Positions 13,501 to 23,387 of a DNA stretch of 64,000 nucleotides are shown one piece after another. This stretch comes from Chlorokybus atmophyticus (taxonomy: Eukaryota > Streptophyta > Chlorokybophyceae > Chlorokybales > Chlorokybaceae). The position numbers were made by a program, and so were the translations under genes. The notes beneath the pieces are model-generated. The model was not told where the DNA came from and did not search any database. It was given only the letters and a program-made list of their open reading frames with translations. The DNA is taken from contig RHPI01000818.1 in the NCBI GenBank assembly GCA_009103225.1, forward strand, positions 247,846-311,845, written 5' to 3'. Position 1 is the stretch's first letter. Every line of letters begins with the position of its first letter.

Positions 13501-14200
13501 ACAACTGTGTCGACACTGTGTCAACACACTGCGCAACCATGTGCGCCTCGACACACTACCAAATCTTGTCCGGGTTGTGTGACTGAAATGTCATGTAACG
13601 ACAGACATCAAGTTGTATTGTGTTGCATGTTGACTGCACTACCTCAACCACGTTGGCACACAGTGTACCAACGTGGAGGTAGCAACTTGAACGTGAGTGT
13701 GAGGAGACAGGATGCTCTTGAATCTTGGTTGTTTTTTGTGTTTGTATTGGGGCATTGCTTGGCAGGGGAGGTGAGAGTTTGTCTGCCAAGGGTCCTTCTC
13801 AGCCTGCAGGTCAGCAACACAATGAATGTTGCATGTGGCACGCATAAAACGGTGCACCATAATGCCTGAGGTAGATATCCCATGCACATGATTACAGACG
13901 CACGGTTGCCTGTGCAATTGTCGTTGCCACAAAGATATGCAAGACAGGAGCACTTATAGATGTGTGTGTGTACCCCGCCGTCAGACACCTTTTCATCATT
14001 CCACATAGTACGTTGATAGGAGTGCGACTGAGGTGGGGAGAAACCTTTTCTATGGCTTTCTATAGCTGCACGCGCACGCACTCGTTGTCGTAATGCAGGC
14101 GTCTATAACCTGGCGGGCGAGGATGCTCTTCAATTGTTATGCAGTGCGTCTTCTTTTTCTGGGGTAAGGTCCTTCGTGTATGTTGTTGCCGCACACGCAT
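7560..14200 (+). repeat. Tandem array of four or more decayed units of about 1.8-2.5 kb with exon-like motifs
   Basis: The same order of short similar blocks recurs. Block 1 (TGAGGAGTGGCAGC-like then GGTRAAGCGATGCGC) is at 10340-10510 and 12830-13000. Block 2 (AACCTT..CAGAAGCGTTT) is at 8680 and 13080. Block 3 (TCCCCGGCTCGACGCAAAGG) is at 10617 and, more diverged, at 13160. Block 4 (CTTGTGCTGCCTCTCTTC ... CACAGGTGAGT) is at 8780, 10730, 11820 and 13265. Block 5 (ACAAGTGAGTGAGTCCCTGT) is at 7575, 8980, 10920 and 13415. Block 6 (GGTSTGTCTGYCAAGG ... CTGNAGGT) is at 8180, 10040 and 13780. Block 7 (GGCGAGGATGCT) is at 11600 and 14120. Several blocks end in good splice donors. In one frame block 6 gives GGSVSVKDLLRLK and relatives. 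The spacers are CA/TG-rich and diverge faster than the blocks. It could be a decayed repeat-exon gene, a multicopy transcript or old segmental duplications; no open protein can be assembled. Confidence 0.55.
9777..9818. repeat. Near-perfect 17-18 bp hairpin
   Basis: The arm starting GTTACGAGTTGGGG pairs with CCCCCAACTCGTAAC around a loop of about 7 nt. It lies inside unit 2 of the decayed array. Another long imperfect hairpin is at 9421-9477. Confidence 0.8.
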
Positions 14201-15613
14201 CTCGTACGCACATGCATGCCAACGCAATCGCGCACACGCGCTGATGCAAGTACAGACGCAGGCGTTCATGCCCACCCCACCCACCCACCCACCGACACAC
14301 ACCCCAACACCCTAACACACATTGTCACCCACAGACACAGAGTTCTGACTCATGCATGCGGTTATATACATGCACAGCTTCGTCTGCTAAAACACATCTC
14401 ATGGTGTATATGTGTAACAAGTGGGAACCTGCCCGTGCTTTTGCCAACATGAATGCGCACAAATGCGAACGCGAATACAGATGCAGGTGCGCACTTACAC
14501 ATGCATGCGCACGCGCACAACAGACACACACAACGCACACGCACGCGCAAGCGCACGCACTCACACTCACACTCACACTCACACAGTCTGCGCAGGAGTA
14601 CAACTTGCCGAGCTCATATGCGTATACTCGCAGACAACATGCGCGAGCGCAGTCTTCAACTGGGATGCGCATGCAACCGGCAGATATGTACCAGGGTGAC
14701 TGCACTCGCATTGTCTATGTTGCAAACATGTTGTGCGTATGTGCGTGGTCAAGGTGTCAGCAGCAAGTGGCTGAAGCTTTCAGGTTGGATGACACTGGGG
14801 TATTCGTATAGAGGTACACATAGTGTACACAGTATGTGTGCACATGCCATTGAGGACTCGGCAGTTTCTTTGGCCCCCCTTTTCAACAGATGCCTTGATA
14901 AGTTGGTGATGTGCGCAATAACATATGCATTGCTTGCGGGCGTGCAGGAGAGTTGACCTATCGTGTCCGCGTTGGTTTCTCTCAGCGTTTCTTTCTTTGT
15001 TGCAGGGATGGCGACGATGTGGCAGCAACGGCAGTTGGTCGGTGCAAGTGAGTGGGCCGCTATACCCTGCGCGCATGTCTGTACCCAGTGTTTTGCACAG
15101 CACTGCATGTGTCGCAATGACTCCGCCGCATCCGGCAATTGTGTGTGAATGTGGGTGGGTGGGTGGGGGGTGGGGGGAGTGCATCGGCCGACACGTCCGT
15201 TGTGATAGTGTGGTGAGGTAGTGCGGTGTGAGGGTGGATAGTACGGGTGGAGTGCAATGTGTCACTCTGCTGTGCTAGAGAGCAGGACAGGACATGCTGT
15301 ATATGTAGGGTGCACCCGTGTATACATGTCTTGGTCAGGCACGGACACATTTTACGTTCGCTGCTGTTTTCTGATAATGTGAGTAGTGTTTGCCCATACA
15401 TGTGTATATGTAGGGTGTTGTGTTTGTGTTTTGAGCTGCCCAGGTGGCCCCGCCACGAGGTGAGTGCGCGTAGGCCACACTCGATACTTTGCATGCGCTT
15501 GGCAGGCTTGGTCGTCAAGTAGGAGGCAGACGGCTTATCCCTCTGTCTTGTTGGCGGATACACACACATAGACACACACGCGCACACGCACACGCACACG
15601 CCCGCACGCGTGC
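14201..15613. other. CA/TG-rich non-coding stretch up to the gap
   Basis: Alternating purine/pyrimidine runs are at 14210-14590 and 15555-15612. Splice-like acceptors occur (for example around 15003), but no chain of exons with a recognisable product was found. Confidence 0.5.
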
Positions 15614-15931
15614 NNNNNNNNNNNNNNNNNNNNNNNNNNNNNNNNNNNNNNNNNNNNNNNNNNNNNNNNNNNNNNNNNNNNNNNNNNNNNNNNNNNNNNN
15701 NNNNNNNNNNNNNNNNNNNNNNNNNNNNNNNNNNNNNNNNNNNNNNNNNNNNNNNNNNNNNNNNNNNNNNNNNNNNNNNNNNNNNNNNNNNNNNNNNNNN
15801 NNNNNNNNNNNNNNNNNNNNNNNNNNNNNNNNNNNNNNNNNNNNNNNNNNNNNNNNNNNNNNNNNNNNNNNNNNNNNNNNNNNNNNNNNNNNNNNNNNNN
15901 NNNNNNNNNNNNNNNNNNNNNNNNNNNNNNN
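15614..15931. other. Assembly gap (N run)
   Basis: 318 N. The left edge is a CA/CG dinucleotide tract, a likely reason for the break; the right edge enters sequence with protein-like minus-strand content. Confidence 0.95.
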
Positions 15932-16100
15932 GGCCCCATGCGGGCTTTTGCTGTAATGCAGAATATGCCGTAGTAAGCTTCATGTTCTTCACCGGATGCA
16001 GTGAGCGCAAGCCCTGCTGGTCATAGAGCCAGGAGCAGTAGCCGTGACGGCCGTACCACGCCGGTGGCATCAAGCCCGCCCACCACGGAAGCAGACGCAT
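15932..16100 (-). CDS. Possible exon of an unidentified gene, cut by the gap
   Basis: The minus strand reads open for about 55 codons with unusually protein-like composition (for example WYGRHGYCSWLYDQQG and HPVKNMKLTTAYSALQQ), unlike the Cys/His-rich noise nearby. The 3' side runs into the N gap and no clear acceptor fixes the 5' side. The family was not recognised. It could be a separate gene or, less likely, a downstream exon of the ARF gene, since a donor-like GTGAGT overlaps the ARF stop. Confidence 0.3.
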
Positions 16101-16889
16101 CAATGTGAGTGTGTGTGCTGGTGCTAAGCGAGGCAATGAGGCGGGCGGGCGGGCACGCGGCAGTGACGCGGTGGCAGGCGATGCTGGAGTGATGGGGACG
16201 GTGACGTGTTAGGTGCGAGTGGTGATGGGGGTGGGGTGAGTTGTGAGGCGTGGTAGTGAGCAGCGCATTCCTAGAGGCACCCGGAACAGAGCCTTGTGGT
16301 CCGCACCGTGGCACATGCAAGTGTTGGGATGTCATGTACCCATACACAACAACCAAGGCACACGCAGCTGAGCAAATCAAGGATTCATTTCCAGCAGCTG
16401 ACAGCCACTTGATGGATGTCAGCTACTTGCAACTGTTGTACGACTGTTATTGAACTGAGTAGCCAATTGTCTACTGGACAATGTCTAGCTGCTGTACAAC
16501 GCTAGAATTGTTATTGGCAAGCGGCACTACTCGCCTTGAGGAAAAAGCGTCTTTTCCTGTCTAAGTGGCAGTCTGATATGTACATAAAGGAGGGGCAGCA
16601 AAGAGGAGGCAGCCACACCTGTGCAACAGCACTTGTAAGATCAACGCATGCAAACTGCCACTCTCCAGCCATGCAACCTTATAACAGCCACATAGTCTCA
16701 CCTTGGGGTGGAGGAAGTCAGCAACACATGCGGTTGTGGTTGGCAACACAATGCTTGCCGGCACACACGCGAAAGGTGCAACGATGCAAGCGCTCAGGAC
16801 AAGCTGAGTTGCGTGTTGGCTGCACGTATAAATAACGATTGTTAGTGTTGTCATGTGCGTTCTGTAGGAAAGTAGGGCCTAGACAATCA
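16101..16889. other. Downstream flank of the ARF gene
   Basis: No supported gene. This should include the ARF 3' UTR on the minus strand; one long minus-strand frame here is His/Thr-rich and looks like noise. Confidence 0.5.
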
Positions 16890-19800
16890 TCACTCACAAT
16901 CTCGGCCATCGGCTTTCATAGAGTTCTCTGGCGGCAACAGGTGTATCCTTTGAGCAGAAGACAAAAACATGCTGCACAAGAAAGGGCCTTTCAGCACATT
17001 GACGCACAATTTTGAAGCGTATTCAGGGCCAGCACGCACGCGTATGCAAACACACACACACACATAAAGCACGCACCTCCATGGCGCAGGTCCGCCCTCA
17101 ATCAACATCGTGTCCCCGTCTCTGTCCTCATACACCATATGCAAGCGGCCCTCCGAGTCCCGGTACTCGTTCTTGCCAAGCTTGAACAGCTGAGCCACTT
17201 CATCCTCCAGTTGAGTGTAAGATGTAATCCTCTTAAGATCCACCAACCTGCCCACGCCTGAGCCATTTTTGAACACCTGCAGCAAAGTTGCCACCCATTA
17301 ACAACCATGTGTACACGTACTACATGCTCGAGTGTTGGAGGGAGAATAAATGACTTGCCTTGCAGAAGCCTTGTTCGTGCATCGTTGGAGCTGCTGTTGG
17401 TGTGCTGGGTGATGGCGCACGTGTGGGGTGCGGTACAGCATTGACCCCAACATTGTACGGCGAGTGCGGGTCCGCGAAGGCCACGCGCGTGGGCCAGACA
17501 GCTGAGCGCGGGTGCCCGATGCCCACGCCCATGCGCGCCAACTCGGGCCGCCACATACTTGAGGGCTGCTGCTGCTGCTGTGGCAAAGCTGGCGGCTCCA
17601 ACTGCGCAGAAGCCAAGTCTGCACACAATACAACAACCCAACTATCAGCGCCACTACCTCACTTCACAACTCTTACAGAAGGAGAAAACTCTTGCAGCTC
17701 AACAACAAGTACCTGCTGCTGCAAGGAGTGCGGAGCCCGCCGTTGTGATGCGGCTCGCGTGCGAGTTGTTGGCATGTGGTTCATCGTTCACAGGAGCTCC
17801 CACTGCTTCACCGGCGGGCTTAAGCACAACACCAAACAGCTTAGATGGCGCGGGTGAGGGCGCAAACGCGGCGGGTCGCTTTGAGGGTGGTTGAGGAGGG
17901 GGTGGAGGTGCTTCGAAGGGTGAGGGGAGGAGTGGGAGCGTCCTTGGTGGAGCCTGCTTGTAGTCGTGGTAGCGAGGTGGGCTCGTGCTCGCGCTCGCGC
18001 GCGGCCCGTGGTGGTGGTGAGAGTGGGCCAAGTGAGGCTTGCCGTATTGGATGGCGGGGGTGTCGGCGGAGCCGACAAAGTCCATCGCCTCCCAATGGCG
18101 CTTGCGCGTCATTAAAGGCGCGCTGTCGGCAATGAACGTCGAGTCCACCTGCTCGATGTCCCAAGGACTCACGCGAGGAAGCTGACCGGAGTGCTCGTAG
18201 TCACGCATGTCTGGATCATCCCAACGCACCTGCAATCAACATGTCAATGCCCACTCAATGCCCGGTCACATGTGGTTTCACACGTACGCGCGTGCACAAA
18301 TCCATATGCACGCAAGCAAACAAAGCACACACTGTACCAACTCACCTGCAGACACCTCCAGAGTGAGTTGGCCCATCGTGTTGGCCATGCGTCCGACACG
18401 CCCGCGATGGTGCCGGTGCACCAGTAGACTCCAAAGTCCTCACTCTTGCAAGCGATCTTGAACCTCTGTCCGACGCTCCACTGCTGTTGGGCTGCGCCCG
18501 CCACACGGCTTCGCAGGAGGATGGGTCCCGCGCTTCCACCCGCCGTCGGGTGGTATTCTACCGTGAAGGTCTGACCTGACGCCGCAGCCCTGGCGGCAGC
18601 CAACACGATCTCTAGAGGCTGACGGCTGCTGCTGGGGATGCCTGGACCACGTCTGGAGTTGGGACCCTTGCCGCCGCTGACGCTGTTGTTGGTGGTGGCG
18701 CTGTTGCCGTTGGCGGCAGGGGGCTTGGCGTCGTTGCCGTTGTTGTTGGCACGCATGTTGCGAAGCTCGTTTGCTGCTGTCTGTAACAAGAGACGAGTGC
18801 GGGTGAGCAACAGTGTGAGGTGTGCGCGCACCCACTTACCCACCCACCACACACACACACACACATACACATACACACACACAGAGAGACTGACCTCTGT
18901 CTCTGAAAGTGCGGGGTCTTTTGATTGGGTGCTGAGGCGTGCATGAGCCACGTGGCGGACATCCACCGTGCCCGGGGGCGAATGCGCGGTCTGGGAGTTT
19001 CTGTGTGAGCGCCGGATGCCTAGCCGGAGGCTACCATCACGCATGCGTACGAAGATAATGGCATCTCCCGCGACGAGCTTCTTTGCTGTGGCGAACGCTC
19101 CCCACCCTGTCGTGAAGAGGTGTCGCTTGGGTGTGCCTCGGTAAATGTGTCGGAAGGGCCACTCCTCGTTGTGGACGTCCCGCGCGGTGATTGCCTGCGC
19201 GGGCGGGTGCTCTGAGTAGTCCAGAGGCGGGAGACACGTGTCCGCGATGGTCCTCGGCACGCTGAACCCACCGCAGGTGCTCACGTCGCTCGGCGTGAGC
19301 ACCTTTGCTATCGACACCAACGGAGGGTGGCCGCGTGCGTCCTCAATATCGTGAGACGGGTCAGCCCGTCCCGGTGAAGTGGTGGCATGCTCGCATGGCA
19401 CCAATGTGATGCGCGCAAACACCTCGTCTGTTGCCGGATCAGCCTGTACGAACATCCACATCCACGTGAGCTCCCATACGTTGTATGATTGGGAAAACAA
19501 TATGACCAAGCATGGTTTGGCTACTTACATACAAGCCCCTTGATTTCACTCTGCAAGGTATTGCGGATGGCAGAGGAGGCTCCTCGCTTCGGTCCTCAAT
19601 GCAATATGGGTATCCGATGGCCTGCAACCGGCAGTCACAGGCTAAGACAGATAGGTGGAGCGCACCCTCAGAACAGCAAGGTGTGATAACGGTGTGGTCA
19701 CTGTTGTCGCTGTCACTGTCCATCAAAACGTGTAGCACGTTGACCACAGCAACAGTCAAAGGCAATAGCACATCAGAAACATTTGAAACATGACTCGCCA

Positions 19801-20400
19801 TCAAGGGACTGTGTGTCTGTGCCCACAGCAGACAGTGGTTTAAGCAATGCTGTCGCGCACAATGCAAGTCGCGATGGGTGTGGGACACACCTTACAAGCT
19901 TGCCGAAGCAAGCGTGCAAGGTGTGCACCGCACCCATCATCACCCATTAAAAAGCTCCGCAGCTTCCGATGAGTGCCAGACATTGACACGTGGCACCAAG
20001 TGCTACATGTCAGCTGCTGCTGGCAAGCACGCCATAGCTTGAAGTGAAATCAAAAAACTCTTTATGTGCCAAGAGGCTGCTCTACTTGTTAGTAAAATCA
20101 GCCGCCAACCTGTTCCTCGTGCGCCTGCGGAAAGTAGAAGACATCCGCTCCGACGTCCGGGACATGGACGAGGGGTCCGGCGAGTGCATGCCACACGTCC
20201 GCCTCCATGGAAACCTCCTTCACGGGGGAGGCTTCCTCGCCACCACTGCGCCCATTGCCCCCGCCGCCGCCGCCGCCCCCGCCCGCCCGCCCGCCGCTTC
20301 CCGCAGCAGCCTCGTCCTCAGTCGTCACCTTGGCCGCCATGGCGGCCGGACCCACTGCCTCCAATACGGCGGCGGGCGGGCACAGCTTCGCCGCTCCCAA
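16890..20400 (-). CDS. ARF: Auxin response factor (B3-ARF-PB1)
   Basis: Eight exons on the minus strand: 20400-20110, 19621-19529, 19443-18895, 18780-18346, 18229-17713, 17618-17359, 17276-17077, 16971-16890; 808 residues, all phases consistent. A second Met at 20340 is an equally good start. The first part has DVWHALAGPLVHVP and FYFPQAHEEQ (dimerisation region). The B3 DNA-binding domain (about 175-277) carries STCGGFSVPR, FRHIYRGTPKRHL and LRLGIRR. The ARF domain includes VGQRFKIACKSED and RVSPWDIEQ. The middle region is Pro/Ser/His-rich with a short poly-Gln. The C-terminal PB1 domain keeps VFKNGSGVGRLVDL (basic face) and YEDRDGDTMLI (acidic face). The family binds AuxRE DNA in the nucleus and controls auxin-type responses. 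Oddities: Cys replaces the usual His of the STHGGF DNA-contact loop, and intron 6 has a GC donor. Whether it is class A, B or C cannot be settled by eye. Confidence 0.95.
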
Positions 20401-21849
20401 ACTCTAGCCCGACCAGGGCACACCAAATCCTCTCCTTGCCAGCCACCTCGCCCCGCCCCGCCACGCCAACCCCGCCGCCAACGCCGCCGCCGCCGCCTCA
20501 GCCCTGAGCTCAACAAGCCAGGATTATTCAATGTTCCGGACAGCCCAAGAACCGACAGCAGCAACCCCAAACCGAGACAGGCGCCGTCAACGCGCGGGGT
20601 AATTCGCCGGACTAGCCGGAACTATGTTCGCCTCTAACCGGGGTTTAAGCCGATCCGTACGGTACCGGCGCTTGTTTCCGTGGGCGAAGGGACCCGTGTT
20701 ATGATGCCAGCGGTTTGGCTAACCGCGGTCGGGGGGGGGGCAACCCGACCGGGGTTTTTTGACAACATATCACCCCGACGGCGTTGCAGGAGGCGACAGG
20801 CGCTTGGCCGGTTGCATTCTCCCGGAAGCTTCGCCGATTCAGTGAAGATGACCCTGCGTGCGCCTGGACCGAGCCTTCTTGTGTCGGCGGGCCGGGGCAT
20901 AAGTAGTTGTTCCACTCACCGACCAGTTCCCTGCGGGCCGGTAACGGCTGCTAGGTCTTCGAGACTCCCCATGTAATGATACCAACCATTGTAGGTGCAT
21001 GACGCCATAATAATAGGCCGGCCACGTCCGGTACAACCCCTCCCTTCCGCAATGGCCTGGTACGACGGCGCTCAGTCAGTTGCGCAACCATGAAATGCCA
21101 AATGATGAAAGTTACCTCCCACTGCTCCAATGGCAAGCCGTTGCAACCACGGTTGCCCGTTTGTCTGATGTACAACTTTGGCTCGTATGACTCGGTCAGC
21201 AGGATGAACTATTTGCCCTCCGTTGCGGCGGGCAAGTTGTCAACTTCCTGCTGGGAAATTATTAGTGGTAACCCTTGGTGGAGGCGAGGGGATAGCAGCC
21301 TGACCGAGTTGCGGCTTGACCGAGCAGCTCCCTCATTGGACGGCAGTGACGTCGCAACAAGGCAAGGACTGACGTGTTGTCATCATTATGGTCGTTGACA
21401 AGACCCGCTAGTCTGGGAAAATGCACTATCGAAATCATGACCAGTGGCCTTGATTTGGCGCCGCAGAGTGAGCTGCGCGAAGGTGCTGCGAAGTCTGATG
21501 GCCACACAGCGAATCAGGTTGCTGTATGACGCAGTGATAGGCCTCGTCATCGACAGGAAGTCCCCGGCATCACGTTTTGTGTCGGCACACCCGTCATGTC
21601 CCGCCTGCGCCCTAGCTGGCAGCGAGACTGCCAACAAGCACAATGTGATTGCAACTGGCACGACTCCCCGTACCGCATGCGACACATGCATCCGCATTGC
21701 GGCACGTTACTGTTGTTTACTGCGCCGACATCGGTGTATGTGGCACCCCTGGTCGGGACATAAGCATATATCGACGTCGGTGCATGTTAACATGTGCACA
21801 TGCACTGTGTTGGAAGGCGGTGACGTGGCTAGTCTGGGCGACTAGGAGC
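20401..21849. promoter_or_regulatory. Divergent intergenic region between ARF and a small plastid-type gene
   Basis: No supported gene. It should contain the ARF promoter (minus) and that of the gene at 21850 (plus). GC-rich with a G homopolymer near 20731-20741. Open frames on both strands lack family resemblance or splice support. Confidence 0.45.
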
Positions 21850-22176
21850 ATGGCGGCGGCGGCGGCGGTGTTGTCGTTGCCGTCATGCGCTTTGCTACCA
21901 GTGGCAATAGGGAGGAAGCCCGTCGGAGCTAAGCGGCGAGGGACGTCTGATCTTCTGGCTAGGTTGCCTGTGGCGTCCCGGTCTGGCGTGGCCTGGCGGG
22001 CGGCACCAGGCCGGACCAACAACAGGAGGGTGTCGACTGTGTGCGGATTGCCCGTGCCGATCATAGGACCCTTTTTCAACCCTTTTACTGCATTCTTGCT
22101 GTACTCAGTTGGAGGTGCGCTAGCCCCAAAATTGAGTTCAGCAGTTGCAGCACGCATGCAGGGTCATGAATGCTAG
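21850..22176 (+). CDS. Small plastid-targeted single-pass membrane protein, unknown
   Basis: An uninterrupted frame of 108 residues with a good start context (GGAGCATGGCG). Residues 1-65 are Ala/Arg/Ser-rich with few acids, typical of a plastid transit peptide. A short mature part follows with one hydrophobic stretch (PFFNPFTAFLLYSVGGALAP). The architecture matches nucleus-encoded small thylakoid subunits, but no specific family was recognised. Reality of the gene is supported by the leader-plus-helix layout rather than by homology. Confidence 0.5.
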   Translation: MAAAAAVLSLPSCALLPVAIGRKPVGAKRRGTSDLLARLPVASRSGVAWRAAPGRTNNRRVSTVCGLPVPIIGPFFNPFTAFLLYSVGGALAPKLSSAVAARMQGHEC

Positions 22177-23239
22177 GGTTAACCGTCTCATTGACTATGA
22201 GTCATGGTCTGTGAGAGCTTTTCAAGCAAGCAGTTCATGCTGCGCATATGTAGCATTGCTTCGCAACGACTATAAGTTTCTGTCATATCATGGCTGATGC
22301 ATCATGAATTATAATCATTGTGGGTGATTACCGAAGCGGACAGTGCATCATGTTGGCATCGGCAGTCCCATTGCTTCAACCCCAGTCAGTGGTGTTTGCT
22401 GCGTCAGTTAAACAAAGCGACCTCAGTATCACCCTGTAGTAGTACACAACACGCATTGTTCATTGCAGAGTTGCCTTTGAACTTGCAATGTTCCCCTCCA
22501 GTATTGAGGGCGGGCAAATTGTATTTTGGAATCCTTGTTTGCAAAGCTGACACCAGCAGTGTTCGGTCAATTGTGCAGTTGTCCGCTTCTTGGGTGGTTT
22601 TGAGAAGACGTCCTTCTCCGGCTCAACGCAAAACAAGTTGGGTCTCGCTGCTGCCTGGCCAGGTATTAGTTTGCACAATAAGGTGCTCTCCATCAATGCA
22701 TCTCAGCGTGCCTGCTTATGTGGTGTGCGTTCTTGCAGTTCTGTTTGCAGTGTCACCATCGTTTCGTGCAAATTTCAAGAAGGCCATATTAAGGACATAG
22801 TCCCAATGGGCTTGGGATGCAATGACTTTTCCTGTGCATAACGATAGGTGTACAGCTATTGGGTTGCCCATCCGCTGTAGTTAACAGCTGTACCATGTTG
22901 TAACTTTGTGTACAGGCGTAGTGCATTGGTATGCTCCGTGTGTTGTACCAATTGCTGTGTGGTATGATAACTCCTGAGGATTGCTTGCACGGACAACTCC
23001 CTCATGCTGTCATGCATCACATGTGCGCCAACAGGCTTGAGAGGCGGCTGCGCAAAATGACAGTAGGTTCGTCATGGTCAATCATGGCATCAATGGTGCA
23101 CTGCTCTGACCTTGAGGCTTACTGAAGCGTGAGTTGGCAGGCCTTGAGACTGCACTCTGACAACTATGTCCACATGCAAGCTCAGAGCCTGAATATGCCA
23201 GCATACACGATAGTACTGAGCACCTGTGTACTTTACAAG

Positions 23240-23280
23240 CACCTGTTGATGCAACTGGATACCAGTTGCATCAACAGGTG
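23240..23280. repeat. Perfect 19 bp hairpin, 3 nt loop, downstream of SNF8
   Basis: CACCTGTTGATGCAACTGG pairs perfectly with its complement around the loop ATA. It lies 108-148 bases past the SNF8 stop codon, probably in its 3' UTR. Confidence 0.9.
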
Positions 23281-23307
23281 CAACTTGACACCTGTTCATG
23301 CAACTAG

Positions 23308-23343
23308 ACATTGTAAGAACAAGCAGAGTTGTTCTTACAATGT
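23308..23343. repeat. Perfect 15 bp hairpin, 6 nt loop, downstream of SNF8
   Basis: ACATTGTAAGAACAA and TTGTTCTTACAATGT around GCAGAG, 45-80 bases past the SNF8 stop. With the neighbouring 19 bp hairpin it forms a tandem double stem-loop. Confidence 0.9.
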
Positions 23344-23387
23344 GAGCGAACAAACTAAGAACAGAAGGATAACATATTAATCTAAAC

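Larger units (their letters stand above)
22177..23387. other. Convergent intergenic region
   Basis: Contains the 3' flanks of the small membrane-protein gene (+) and SNF8 (-). No additional gene is supported. Two strong hairpins lie at its right end. Confidence 0.5.

Noticed and set aside
13054-13869. 271-codon plus-strand frame
   Set aside because: It runs through two apparent splice donors (about 13329 and 13809) and spacer DNA of the decayed array; no domain is seen.
15060-16136. Long minus-strand frame of 358 codons
   Set aside because: Most of it is the N gap translated as X; the rest is His/Cys/Thr-rich noise except for the short fragment reported separately.
20044-20637. Plus-strand Arg/Pro-rich frame of 197 codons
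   Set aside because: Antisense shadow of ARF exon 1 and its GC-rich 5' flank.
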